Part shown: positions 10,258 to 20,368 of the stretch, one piece after another
Layout: each line of letters starts with the position of its first letter
How positions within the stretch are numbered: the first letter of the stretch is position 1
Origin: Nannochloropsis oceanica
Taxonomy: Eukaryota; Sar; Eustigmatophyceae; Eustigmatales; Monodopsidaceae
Assembly (NCBI GenBank): GCA_004519485.1
Contig: CP038131.1
Location: 207,501-271,500, forward strand
DNA: 64,000 bases
Direction: 5' to 3'
Notes under the pieces: generated by a model
The model's input: only the letters and a program-made list of their open reading frames with translations
Databases searched by the model: none
Told to the model about the DNA's origin: nothing
Translations under genes and position numbers: made by a program

Positions 10258-12144
10258 TCACATGAGCGGCTCGAGATCCATCTCCAATGCCGAGGTAGGG
10301 AAAGGAATGTCATATGACTTCAGAACCTCGGGATGTAATACCCCAAACGTTCCAATCTTCTCCGGCTTCCCCTCATTCCCCTTCTTCACAAGCATCACAT
10401 CCGCGCATCTCCCTGGGAAAAACGTAGGATTCTCGCTCGGCTGTATATAATACTGCATCCCCTCCTTCAAAACCGCCATCCTCTCCTCCCCTCTCATACT
10501 ATTCCCAGCATATGCCTCTGTCGGGCCCACCTGCAACAACAACATCACCCGATCCACCAACCCATGGATGGACTCAAACCCCGCTGTCATACATGTGTAA
10601 GACGCCACCAGCCTCCTCACGTTCCGTGCGCCCACATCCGTCTCCTCATCCCTGAGAACGACATCCGAAATCTCAAAAATCCGCAAGCCCTCCTTCACTT
10701 GGATCGCTCGGTTATGCTGCAATACTTTCAGCAAACCAGGCAAGAGTGTCGTCCTAACTATCTCATATTCCTCATTCGCCGGGTTAGACAACGACACTGC
10801 CGGCGCCTCTGGCCTTCTGAGCTTCGTAAAATTCTCCGCTCGCGAGCATAATCCGTGTGTCAAAACCTCTAGATAACCAGCACGTGAGACTTCATCTCTC
10901 AACAAGTCGGCGAAAGCATTTATCGGCAAGGGCTTACCAACAGTCAAAGTTGCCGGAACCTTAATTGGGAGATTGTTGTACCCATAAGCAATCGCCACGT
11001 CTTCAATCACATCCACGGCGTGCAGGACATCCGAACGAGTGGGAGGGACGGTGACCACCACGGAATCAGTCGCCCTATCGTAAGAGGCCGGTCCGAGCTG
11101 CATTTTCTTGCACAACGTACATACCAACTCAGCACCCAACTCCCTTCCGACCATGCTTTCGACATCCGTCATCTTAGCCGTTACTTGACGGGAGGAGAGG
11201 AGGGGGGTCGTTTCAACCCGCCGGTTCTCTCCTTCGTAGATGATGTCTACCGGCTCCACGGTGAAGGGTTGGGCGCAGTGTTGAGAGAACATGGTCACCA
11301 TTGTGTCGAGGACAATATTGGCTTTGGTGCGATCGGTGGCAGTGCATTCAATAAAGACATTGCGGCTTGCCAAGGTGATGCGGGAGTGGCGACCGTTGAT
11401 GATGGGAGGAAGGGAGAGGACTGTGCCTTGGCTGTCGTAGAGCACGGGGTAGAGAGGTGCGTCGTAGATGATGTCGGTGTATGGCTTCAGATGCTTCGCG
11501 GACTCGTCGGTGCGATAGAAATCCAGGAGTTCCTTGCCATTAAAGATCTGGCCGTCTTCGGACGTCAGAGGACTAAATTGGATGGAGGTGGGTCCGGCTG
11601 CTGTGTAGGTGAAAGGCCCTTTGAGGGTGTCGAGGTCATGCGTCCCTATCGCCACCAACGTCCGTCTCCGGCAGATATTCCGGTGCAAATGCTCTTGCAA
11701 GTCGATGAAGCTCTTGTACACCAATGGGTCAAAGGCCACATCGCGAAGTATGGCGCAGACCACCACGGGGCGAATCGCTGCGGTGGAGGCCTCCACTGTC
11801 ATTGTCATCCGCCCTCCCACCCCACCATTCCACGTCGGTTCGATCTTGCGATACACAGGCGCCTCTTCCAGCTCCAGAAAAATGCGGAGTGCGCGAGACA
11901 ATCCTTCCATGCAAAGAATGTCATACCTGTTGGCAGGCACGTCAATCTTGTAGATGACCGCCCCACCCACCGTCCCGTCCTTGCCCTTGCTGCTGCTTCC
12001 CTCTTTCGACGCTAGTTCGGCCTCGGTCGTTATCTCGTCCAACTCAATTCCAAAGTCAAAACAGAGGTCTTGGAACTCGTCGTCTGTATAAGTCTTGCCC
12101 AGGGCCGTGAAGAGGTCGTTGCGGACGAGAGAGATGGTCGGCAT
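10258..12144 (-). CDS. FARSB: Phenylalanyl-tRNA synthetase beta subunit, cytosolic type
   Basis: Beta subunit of the alpha2-beta2 enzyme that charges tRNA-Phe. The start at MPTISLVRNDLF was chosen because eukaryotic beta subunits begin almost identically (MPTVSV...). Further family blocks are KTYTDDEFQDLCFDFGIELD, VIYKIDVPANRYDILCMEGL (B1 core), IGTHDLD, a B5-like stretch with VTVPPTRSDVLHAVDVIEDVAIAYGY, and the terminal catalytic-fold-like domain ending in FPTSALEMDLEPLM. At 628 residues it is slightly longer than human FARSB (589). The frame stays open upstream through a GCT-repeat poly-Ala stretch to 12261, but that segment is probably untranslated. Single exon. Confidence 0.95.
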   Translation of the reverse strand: MPTISLVRNDLFTALGKTYTDDEFQDLCFDFGIELDEITTEAELASKEGSSSKGKDGTVGGAVIYKIDVPANRYDILCMEGLSRALRIFLELEEAPVYRKIEPTWNGGVGGRMTMTVEASTAAIRPVVVCAILRDVAFDPLVYKSFIDLQEHLHRNICRRRTLVAIGTHDLDTLKGPFTYTAAGPTSIQFSPLTSEDGQIFNGKELLDFYRTDESAKHLKPYTDIIYDAPLYPVLYDSQGTVLSLPPIINGRHSRITLASRNVFIECTATDRTKANIVLDTMVTMFSQHCAQPFTVEPVDIIYEGENRRVETTPLLSSRQVTAKMTDVESMVGRELGAELVCTLCKKMQLGPASYDRATDSVVVTVPPTRSDVLHAVDVIEDVAIAYGYNNLPIKVPATLTVGKPLPINAFADLLRDEVSRAGYLEVLTHGLCSRAENFTKLRRPEAPAVSLSNPANEEYEIVRTTLLPGLLKVLQHNRAIQVKEGLRIFEISDVVLRDEETDVGARNVRRLVASYTCMTAGFESIHGLVDRVMLLLQVGPTEAYAGNSMRGEERMAVLKEGMQYYIQPSENPTFFPGRCADVMLVKKGNEGKPEKIGTFGVLHPEVLKSYDIPFPTSALEMDLEPLM

Positions 12145-12222
12145 GGCGAACCGGTTGTAGTGTAATGATGCTGGGCTACCTCTGCTGGAGACGATAATGA
12201 CGCAAAATGCAGCTGCCGCTGA

Positions 12223-12253
<31 letters not shown>

Positions 12254-13244
12254 ACCACCACTACTACTACTACTGCTGCTGCTGTTGCTGTCGTTGCTGC
12301 TGCTTGCGCTCGGCGGCGGAAGCGGAAGCAAAATGCGGGAATAGCTCAGGAGCACCAACCTCGACTCCTGTACATTGTGGGTGTAGCGGATTGGACAAGA
12401 TTAGGGCATTTGTGTGAGCAGCACCCGGAAGGAAGATCTGTTCTATTAGCTGCTCCGACTGGTGGTCGATGCTCTCTGAAAGACCGCGTCCCCTAGGTGC
12501 TGCTCGATGTGTGCGGTGGAAGGAAGCCGTTGGATGTGCGGATTGTAGCGCATCGAACGACTTCCTACTTCCTACGCCAAAACCCAAAAGCACTGGCTAG
12601 CAACACGAAGCAATAGCAGCAATGACGGCACGTTTTCATCTGATTTTGGCACGTCAGTCATCCTTATTTTTTCCTAGTGACCGGACTTCTTTCCGTTTGG
12701 GTGTCACAGATTTCCTTTGTTGCGCTTGCGCCTTTTTCCTGCAAGGCTCCTCGCGCTGTAACGCTGTTTGTTTGTTTGTTTCACCCATGAATCCGCTTTT
12801 ATTTCCCATTCCTTCTCGGGACACAGTGTACATCCGACAAGATTTTTTAATGCGCGCTTGCCCGTCATGATTATGGTGTTGTGCAGACATGGCAACGTTG
12901 CTAGAGACTTTCACTCCTCCCCTCTGCCATCTTGCGTTCGACTCACCCTCACACCCATCCATCCACTACATACTCATTAAGAACTCTTACTCTGTCACGT
13001 CCCTCTCGGTTGTCACTACTCCTCCTGCTGTTGCTGCTGCTTCTACTATTGCCCCGCAAAAAACACGCCCACTCAAAAGAGGAAGTGCTACTACTGATGA
13101 CTCACTGTTCCAATCTCTCTTCTTCGCGAAGAAATAGTGACTCTCCAAACCTCAATGAAAAGCATGTCAAAGAAGAGAAATTCACTGTGATACACTGCTA
13201 AATCACGTCCTGCACATTCCCGTTACCTTCCCTCCCTCCCTCAC
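12145..13244. other. Upstream region of FARSB / downstream of GCH1
   Basis: About 1.1 kb between two leftward genes. It should contain the FARSB promoter and leader, including a GCT/ACT microsatellite, and the 3' end of the GTP cyclohydrolase gene. Short open frames rich in Ser, Pro and Ala occur on both strands but none has family motifs. Confidence 0.5.
12219..12302. repeat. GCT/ACT trinucleotide microsatellite
   Basis: Interrupted run of GCT units, then ACT, then GCT again, just upstream of the chosen FARSB start. Read leftward in frame it would encode poly-Ala, but it lies before the conserved MPTIS start. Confidence 0.85.
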
Positions 13245-13411
13245 CTATCGGCCAAACCCGCTGCTACCTGACTTTATCAGCGAGAAGAACTCATTGCGCG
13301 TAGCAGCGTTGCTCTTGAAGGCACCCGTCACAGAAGAAGTGATTGTGACCGAGCCAGGTTTCTCCACGCCACGCATGACCATGCACATGTGCCTGGAGGG
13401 AGGGAATGAGG

Positions 13412-13499
<88 letters not shown>

Positions 13500-14564
13500 A
13501 GGGGGGGGAAGAGACGGTCAAGTAATAGACAAATCAAGGATAAAGGATGGCCTTCATTTACACTGGAAACCAACGCTCGGATACGAAAATGCTACACCCT
13601 TTCCTTCGCATCCCCTCGCTCGTATCACTTACGTGGCTTCAATGACCACCGCGACCCCCAGTGGCTGGATCGCCTCATTAATCGCCTGAGCAATCTGCTT
13701 GGTCAATCTCTCCTGGATCTGAAGCCTCCTGGCGTACATTTCCGCAATTCTTGCCAGTTTTGACAAGCCCAACACCTTTGACCGAGGGATGTAGCCTATG
13801 TGGACTTTGCCCATGAAAGGCACCATGTGGTGCTCGCACATAGAGAAGACGTTAATGTCCTTCACAACCACCATCTCCGAGTGGTCTTCTTCGAACACTG
13901 CTCCTCCCACCACTCCCTGAACCGTCTGCTCATATCCCTTCGTACAATATAACAATGCCTTCGCCATCCTCATCGGTGTCGACCGCAATCCCTCCCTGTC
14001 TGGGTCTTCCCCGACACACTCCAACAACGTCCTTACAGCAGCTGACATCCGCCTCAATCTCTCCCCCTCCGGCCCTTGACCAAACGCGTCCTCTTCCTTC
14101 TTCTCTCCTTTTCGTTGATCAGACGCTGTGGATCGGATCTCTGCTCCCCGTGGAATGGTACCGCTGCTGCCGCTGCTACTATTTGGTTGGTGTGAGTGCA
14201 CCTCGTCTTCGTCCTCATCCTCCTCCTCGGGTCCATGGCAACAAACGCCGCTATGTCTATGATTATAATGTCCACCGCCATTCATCATCCCATCGTTGGT
14301 ACTGTTCTTTATAATTGATGGTGATAAGCGCGCGACAGCCGCAGCTCCTGCTGCTGCGGCGGCGGCGGCTGCTGCTGCCTCTGCCGATGCTGCTGCGCTG
14401 CGGGGGGGAAGCTTGTCGTAACTGATGTTCTTGCTTCTGCTGCTTAGAGCTCCATTACAGGAATATGTGATGCCATTGCCATTCACGACGCTGCTGCTGG
14501 TAATGCCGTTGGCGTTCGTGGTGGCAATGGGATGACCGAGAGCACATTTTTGGGCGAGTGGCAT
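13245..14564 (-). CDS. GCH1: GTP cyclohydrolase I
   Basis: First enzyme of pterin/folate synthesis, converting GTP to dihydroneopterin triphosphate. Signature blocks are [32 protein letters not shown] with the zinc Cys and substrate His pair, [19 protein letters not shown] and [14 protein letters not shown]. The main exon ends at 13633 after VVIEA with a GTAAGT donor. The last exon, 13392-13245, starts at CCAG and supplies [20 protein letters not shown], including the second zinc Cys (MCM), so the spliced protein is complete. The intron of 240 bases holds a long GA microsatellite. The catalytic domain is preceded by a low-complexity region (poly-Ser, poly-Ala, Glu/Asp). The start at 14564 is a guess: the frame stays open to 14936, and an acceptor-like CCCAG at 14643 could join it to upstream exons. 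Confidence 0.9.
13417..13492. repeat. (GA)n dinucleotide microsatellite in a GCH1 intron
   Basis: Nearly pure GA run of roughly 75 bases followed by G-runs, lying wholly inside the intron between the two GTP cyclohydrolase exons. On the coding strand it is a CT tract that may serve as an extended polypyrimidine tract. Confidence 0.95.
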
Positions 14565-14779
14565 ATCGACCACGTCGTCGTCGTAGGGGCCATCAAGAGA
14601 TTCAGAGCCGGTCGAGGAGGAGGAAGAGGAAGAGGAAGATTCCTGGGAGTGTATACATGTGATAGGGGCGTAGATGAGTAAAAATGGCGGATCAAACGTG
14701 CTGGGGGTTTGTGTCCTAGGGTTGGACTGGATCTCTCTTGTTGACCGATTTAAGACGAACCAAAACACGGACCACATAC

Positions 14780-15990
14780 CAATTGTCTCATACAAGCAGT
14801 GAATGTGGTGATGCCATGACAAGGCTTGGATGAGATAGACACGGTGTTGCGCATCGCCCAGGGGCATAAATGAGGACCAATGAGATCGCCGCAAGCTCAT
14901 TGCCCTGCACTTTCGACATCTGCTTATCCGCACCACACGCTTGCTAGAAACCTAGAAATAAACGTACCGTCATGGGCATTGGCTGATCCGCATCGTAGAT
15001 TGGCAAGGCCATGGTATCCAGGCGTGCAAGTGGCCGGGGGGCGTCGATTGAGTGGTGGGAACGAAAGTATCTGTTGATGCGGTGGGGGAGCGACGCAATT
15101 AAGCTGACGTCGATGACTAGAAAGCAGTCCTTAAAACCTAGAAGTGCTTCGTACAACGCGTAAGGGCCTGTGTGGTGGAGGGAGTGCGGTATGGGTCATG
15201 AAGGCGTGAAAATGAAGAGATGTACGAAAGGCAAAGGCGACGTGTGCATTGACCGAATGAGAGGAGCCTTTTGAGGTGTTTGTCATGAGAAGCTCATGAC
15301 GAAGGCTTCTTCCTGCACGTTTTGGATGCCCCGCGCGCCCTCTTTCCCATTCAGTTAAGTATTTCCGGAGGTCTCCTACAGGCACACGCACCTCCGCGAG
15401 ACTCTGTTGTAGGCCAGGACTGGAAGGCGAGGTTTACAGACGATAGTGATAGCCTGGCACAATATTTTCAAGCAACGCAACATGTGTGAGAGCCCTATGA
15501 GACTACTCAGAGGAAGGACCAGTCAGGAGCGACAGCCATTATCTATGTGATTCCAATCAAGCCACTGTGCCACCTCCAGCGTCACTGTATCATCTTGCGA
15601 AGCACTTCTTGGACCTGGCCGGCAAAGGCTCGGTAGTGGTGCTGTGGTCGTGCCGCCTCTTCCCACACTAGTTCGAACTCGTGCCTCCCCGCAGCAGCTG
15701 TTTTCCCACCCGACGGACAACAGAGGGAAGCATCAGCAACACCACCCCAAAATCCTTCGCATACTATGTGTGACTCAATTATTTTGTTATTCGCGTGCTC
15801 ACCCGTTCCTTACACCGGCGGGACTGGCCGTGCTCTTGTCTTCCGCCAGGGGACGCTCCTGTGGCTGTGGTGCCTTCCAGTTCTCACTCTGTCCTACCCA
15901 ACGATAATAACGCACAAATACATCCCTTCCTCCGCACAGGGTTTTTCCGAGTCGCTTTGCTCGTTTCCGTAGGCGTGCGTGTCACTCTCA
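14780..15990 (-). CDS. Unidentified multi-exon gene, or 5' exons of the GCH1 gene
   Basis: No family recognised. Five leftward exon candidates join in consistent phase: about 15990-15816, 15697-15586, 15401-15226, 15167-14968 and about 14909-14780. They read as ordinary globular protein, for example [86 protein letters not shown] and [18 protein letters not shown]. Introns between them are 58-184 bases with GT-AG ends. The 5' end is not resolved: the first exon has no clear ATG and abuts the promoter of the divergent RING gene. The 3' end is also open: after the last exon the frame continues without a stop into GTP cyclohydrolase, and the exon ending at 14968 could also splice in phase to 14642. 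Partial model. Confidence 0.5.
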
Positions 15991-16144
15991 CCCCCGTTCT
16001 CGCGTCTATTTGCCCTTGCCTCCCTCTATCTCTACTCCTCCTTTTGTCGTCGAGGCCGTAAGCAAAGGCTGTTCGGCTGGCCCTCGGCTTCGTCATCACT
16101 TACTCTTTCCTGAGAGCGTGCGCCTGAGGCCTATCCGTATAAAA

Positions 16145-19100
16145 ATGGCTTCATCCGTGGGCAGCAGCAGCACCAGCATCGCAAACCCCGCCTCCCTCGC
16201 GACAGCTACTGCCTCGGCTCCTTCCGGCCTCCAGGCTCTCCTCGTTTCCTCGCCCACCAACCAACCACAGCCCCGGAGCGGCCCTCCCGTAGCGGAGGAC
16301 CAGATTCAAAACACACTCAAGTGTCCTATATGCATCGATTGGTTTACCGACCCCATCCTCCTTGACTGCAGCCATTCCCTCTGTCTGGACTGTGCGCGCC
16401 GCCTGGCCCTCCATGATGGCGGGACAAACACCGCCGAGGTGACGTGTCCGTTGTGCAAGGAAGTGACGGCGGTGACGGGTGGGGATAAGGCGCGAGAAAT
16501 GGAGGATGCACTGATCGCTGACGCGCTAAAGCGGTTCGACGTTGTCCCTCCCAGGAAGAGCCGTGCCCGCATTGAAGACCTGCGAACCTGCTACGAGGCC
16601 TTTATCAAGAACGGCCTCGTAGCCATCGGTCCCAACGATGCTAAGTGAGTTTGACATTCTTTAAATGTGCTTGTTTGTCGGCACGGCCTTACAAGCCCGT
16701 CGGGTGGAATGCTCTTGAGTGGGCTGTTCTCCCTTCCCACCTCGCTTGTCTCTCTCCAAGAGGTCTTGGCCAGCTTGGCTAGCAGTGTTTATGTACTGTC
16801 CCCTAATGCCTTGTCCGTCCCTCCTTTCTGTCTTCGTCTCAGCCTTCGCCCTCCCTCTTACACATTTAATCACCCTCCCCCATTTTCTCTCTTCCTCACT
16901 CCCCACCCCTCCGCCACCTACGTACCCTCAGGCCCACGGCCTTACACATGTGGCGCGCCGTCGTTGCGCGCATGGAAAGCCAAACCGAAGAGGCCCTTGG
17001 CGAGAAGAGACCCGAGTCTCCCTCCGCATCCAGAAACGCTGCCGACGCCACCAGCAGTATGTCTGCGGGGGAGGATGGGGAGGAAGGGAGGGAGGGCATG
17101 GACGACCCGATGAAGCAGCTCCGATTTAAGAAGAACATTTTGCTTGCGAACCTTGTCGCGCATTTTAGAGAGCAGCAAGAGCAGCGTACCGGCAGTCCAG
17201 TTGCAGGTATTACCACATCTACGAGGGGCCTCCAGGAAGAGGAAGAGGCCTACGACGACGACGTGTTCATGGAAGAGGGAGGGGAGGGATCGGAGGACGG
17301 GGAGGTGACAGAAGATGGGAAGGGACATGGTTCTGCACCCGTCAAGGAAGGAGGCGGAGAGGATGGAGGGTCAGGCAACAAGCGGGGGTCTCGATGGGGT
17401 GGTATGAGTGGGAAAAGCGAGGCGGCTGCGGCGGGCTCACGGCACGTTTGGGTGGGTAATTTGCCCAACGGCGTAAAGGAGGAGCATTTGCGGGAGATTT
17501 TCAAGGGCTACGGTGGGGTGGAGTCTGTGAGGATGCTGCGACGGACCCCGCAGTCCATGACGGGCTTCTTGCATTTCAAGGAGACGGCAGAGGCAATTCG
17601 CGCCAAAAAGGAATTGGACGGGAAACCCTTTGTCGGAGGAAAGCTCCCACAGAACGCGATGAAGATCCAGTTCCAATCTAGAGGGATAAATCGCCCGTTG
17701 CGGAGCATTCGCGTCCACAATTTGCCACCTAAGACGACCTCAGCGGACTTGGTGGAGCTTTTTAGTGAGTTCGGGCGGGTGGAGGTGGCGGTGGTCAATG
17801 TGAATTCCAATATTGGCTTTTTGGCGTTGGAGAACGTTGAGCAAGCCGACCGAGCCATGGCCCGATGGCACGACAATGTGTGGCGGGGTAGGCACTTTTT
17901 TATTGATTATGCCTTGCGGGAAAATATCTCCAAGGAGGATCCTTATCCGCGGGGGGACCGAGATCGACTCGAGAGGGAGAGAGAGCGAAGTGCAGGGGGG
18001 GGGGGGAGAGGAGGAGGAGGAGGGGGAGGTCGTGAACGTGAGAGGGAGAGGGAAAAGGAAAGAGAAAGGGAGAGGGAAAGGGAGCGAGAGCGGTCGCGTG
18101 ACCGAGGTAGGGAGCGCGAGCGAGAACGGTCGATGGAGGGGATTCGGGAGGGGAGAGGAGGGCCGCCGCGGCCGTCACGGTATGATGACAGAGACAGGGA
18201 CCGCATGCGTGGCCCCCCTCTGCCTTTTCCACAAGATATGCCACATATTCCCAACCGCTTGCTTGTGCTCCCCTCGGCAAGGGGCTGTCCCCCCTTTGAG
18301 GTGTACGCGGAAGACTTGGAGAAGCTGCGAGAGTTGGTTGATTTGATGCAAAGCCACCTCGCGCCCCACCAACGACAAACCCTGGAAGATGCCCTTCAAA
18401 ACCGCGCACTATACGAAGGTATCACGCAACTCATCGGTCGCAACCGTCGGGACATGGGTGCTGTCCTCCGTGACCTTCGCCTAGAGCTCGGCTTGCCCCC
18501 CTCCGATCATCGGCGTGGCCCACCCTTACCACCATTACACCATCACCAACCTCCGCACACTTCTTTCCGTGATCATCCCATCCCTTCCCACCCTCGCGAC
18601 CGTGCCGCATCCATGCCTCTTCCTCCCCCTTTTCGGGATGGCCCATTTGGACCAGGGGGCGACCGAGGGCGAGATCTTCACCAAGACCGAGAGCGCATGC
18701 GATATCATTCTCCTCCTCCCTCCGATTACCGTCGCTTTCCTCCTCCAGGCCACCCTGACCACCATCTCCACCATTCCATTCCCCCTCCGCATCACTACGA
18801 TCGCTCTTCTCCCCATGGTGGCTATCGAGATGACCCGCGGCTTTATTCCCCGGACCGACGTGGGGGGGAGCATCTGCCGCCTATCCCTCCGCCAGGTTAC
18901 CGCGACGACCGCCGCGGCCCTCCATCAGCTCTTCATCCCTCCTCCTTGGGACCCCCTCCAATAGGGTACGGCGACGAACACAGTCGTGAACGTGACCGTG
19001 AAAGAGAAAGAGAGAGAGAGCATGGACGTGAACGAGAGAGGTACGGTGGGGGACGAGACATGCCCTCCCCGCCTCACTCTCGCAATGGTGGCCGACGGCG

Positions 19101-19845
19101 TTCTCGCTCCCGCTCACCTCCACGTGGAGTGGTTCCTCCGCCGCTCCCTCCCTACCCTGGCGATCAAGGCCGCAAACGCTCCCGTGATCGTCCCAGGGGC
19201 AGCCTGGGCCGTTCGCGTTCTCGTTCTCCGTCAAACCGGAGGCACCGTGCCGAGGGTGGTGTGGACCCGCGAGCGGCTATGCAGCTCCCTCCCGGCCCTC
19301 CTTCTCAAGGACGGGACACCTACCCTCCCATGCACAATCATCTGCCTCCTCCCATGTCACAGAACCCTCCGCGCTCTCACCGAGGTGGTGCTGTGGCTTC
19401 AAGTGCTGCTTTTGGTGGAGGAGCGCCTCCGCCTCTCAAGGCCGAGTGTGACCAGTTTCTGCAATCCTTGACGGGCGGCTTGGGCAGTAGTAGTAGTGGA
19501 AATGCTGCGCCATCGTCCTCCTTGCCTGCTTCTCAATCCTTGACTCCTGGTGCGTCTGCATCCACCTCATCTCGGATTTGGCTTAATTCGGGCAATGCAG
19601 CTAAATATGCATGCTACGACGCGGCACTGAACCTTATCAAAGAGCTGCTCACACCGCATTACCGTGCCCAAGTTATTGACAAAAATGGTTTCAAACGCCT
19701 CGCGGAAGAAGTTACCTTGCTATTAGTCCAGCAGTTGCTGGAGCATCGTTTGGAAGGGCGGGTGGACGTGCCAGCGCATTACAAGAGGGTGGCGGAAAAT
19801 TTGGTGAGAGAGGCCTTGCGGGGGCAGGGGGCAGGGATCATGTAA
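16145..19845 (+). CDS. RING-RRM-RRM-RS-SRI protein, SCAF-like CTD-associated SR factor
   Basis: Two exons, 16145-16644 and 16932-19845, joined by a GTGAGT...CAG intron in matching phase, predict 1137 residues. Exon 1 has a C3HC4 RING (Cys60, 63, 75, His77, Cys80, 83, 101, 104). Exon 2 has an acidic stretch, RRM1 (about 337-420, starting HVWVGNLP), RRM2 (about 424-500, starting IRVHNLPP), long RE/RD/RS-rich and His/Pro-rich tracts, and a C-terminal helical domain (about 1055-1135). That last domain resembles the SRI fold that binds phosphorylated RNA polymerase II tail (IKELLTPHYRAQVI, FKRLAEEVTLLLV). RING plus RS plus SRI is the layout of human SCAF11; RRM plus CTD-binding occurs in SCAF4/8. 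Likely nuclear, linking transcription and splicing, with possible ubiquitin-ligase activity. The exon joint and the SRI call are inference; RING and RRMs are clear. Confidence 0.82.
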
Positions 19846-20368
19846 ATAGAGTTCGGGATGCATGAGAAAATTAGTGAAGCGGACATCGTATGCATATTTC
19901 GAGAGATGGGAGTTTGGCTCGGAGACATGGCATGTGGAGGAAGCATTTAAGGGGAGGTTGAGGGGAGAAAAGGAAAAATGAAACGAAATTGATGGTGTTT
20001 TGCAGTTGTATTCATTGATATTTCCATTGGTTATCATGCCCAGTTGGCTTTGTTTTTGCGTATCGTCCTCTTCCCCAGGTAATGAACGTGTGCCCGCTCA
20101 ACCCGCGAGGCACATTCGGTTTTCCGAGAGTCGTCATTCTTCCTGAAACGACTACTTTTCCTTGTACCCCGCAAACCGAATTACGTTCACTCACTCCCTC
20201 CGTCACTTCCCACGCACACTTGCACACGCACAGGCCGTTCACCTTGCGCTAGGGGAAGGCTAACTTTACCGTACAAGCCGCGCGTAGCGACGATAGCACG
20301 GTCACATCGCTCCCTATTTTCGGGGCTTCGGGAGCAACTTCGTCGGTCTTTCAATTTCTAGATCAACC
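19846..20368. other. Intergenic, SCAF-like to ubiquitin-like gene
   Basis: About 520 bases between two rightward genes, holding the 3' end of the first and the promoter and leader of the second. No open frame or structure was recognised. Confidence 0.5.

Noticed and set aside
11020-12015. Rightward open frame of about 330 residues
   Set aside because: Antisense to the conserved FARSB coding sequence, with no recognisable family pattern.
13294-13689. Rightward frame containing a long Arg-Glu dipeptide run
   Set aside because: The run is the translated GA microsatellite in the GCH1 intron; its flanks are antisense to the two GCH1 exons.
14643-14936. N-terminal extension of GCH1 as one continuous frame
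   Set aside because: The region between 14780 and 14643 has donor-like GTATGT and acceptor-like CCCAG ends and reads as intron; I kept it out of the GCH1 model and flagged it as unresolved.
15661-15700. TTCGAA-type word suggesting a tRNA T-loop
   Set aside because: No acceptor stem, anticodon arm or D-arm could be paired around it, and it lies in an exon candidate of the unidentified gene.
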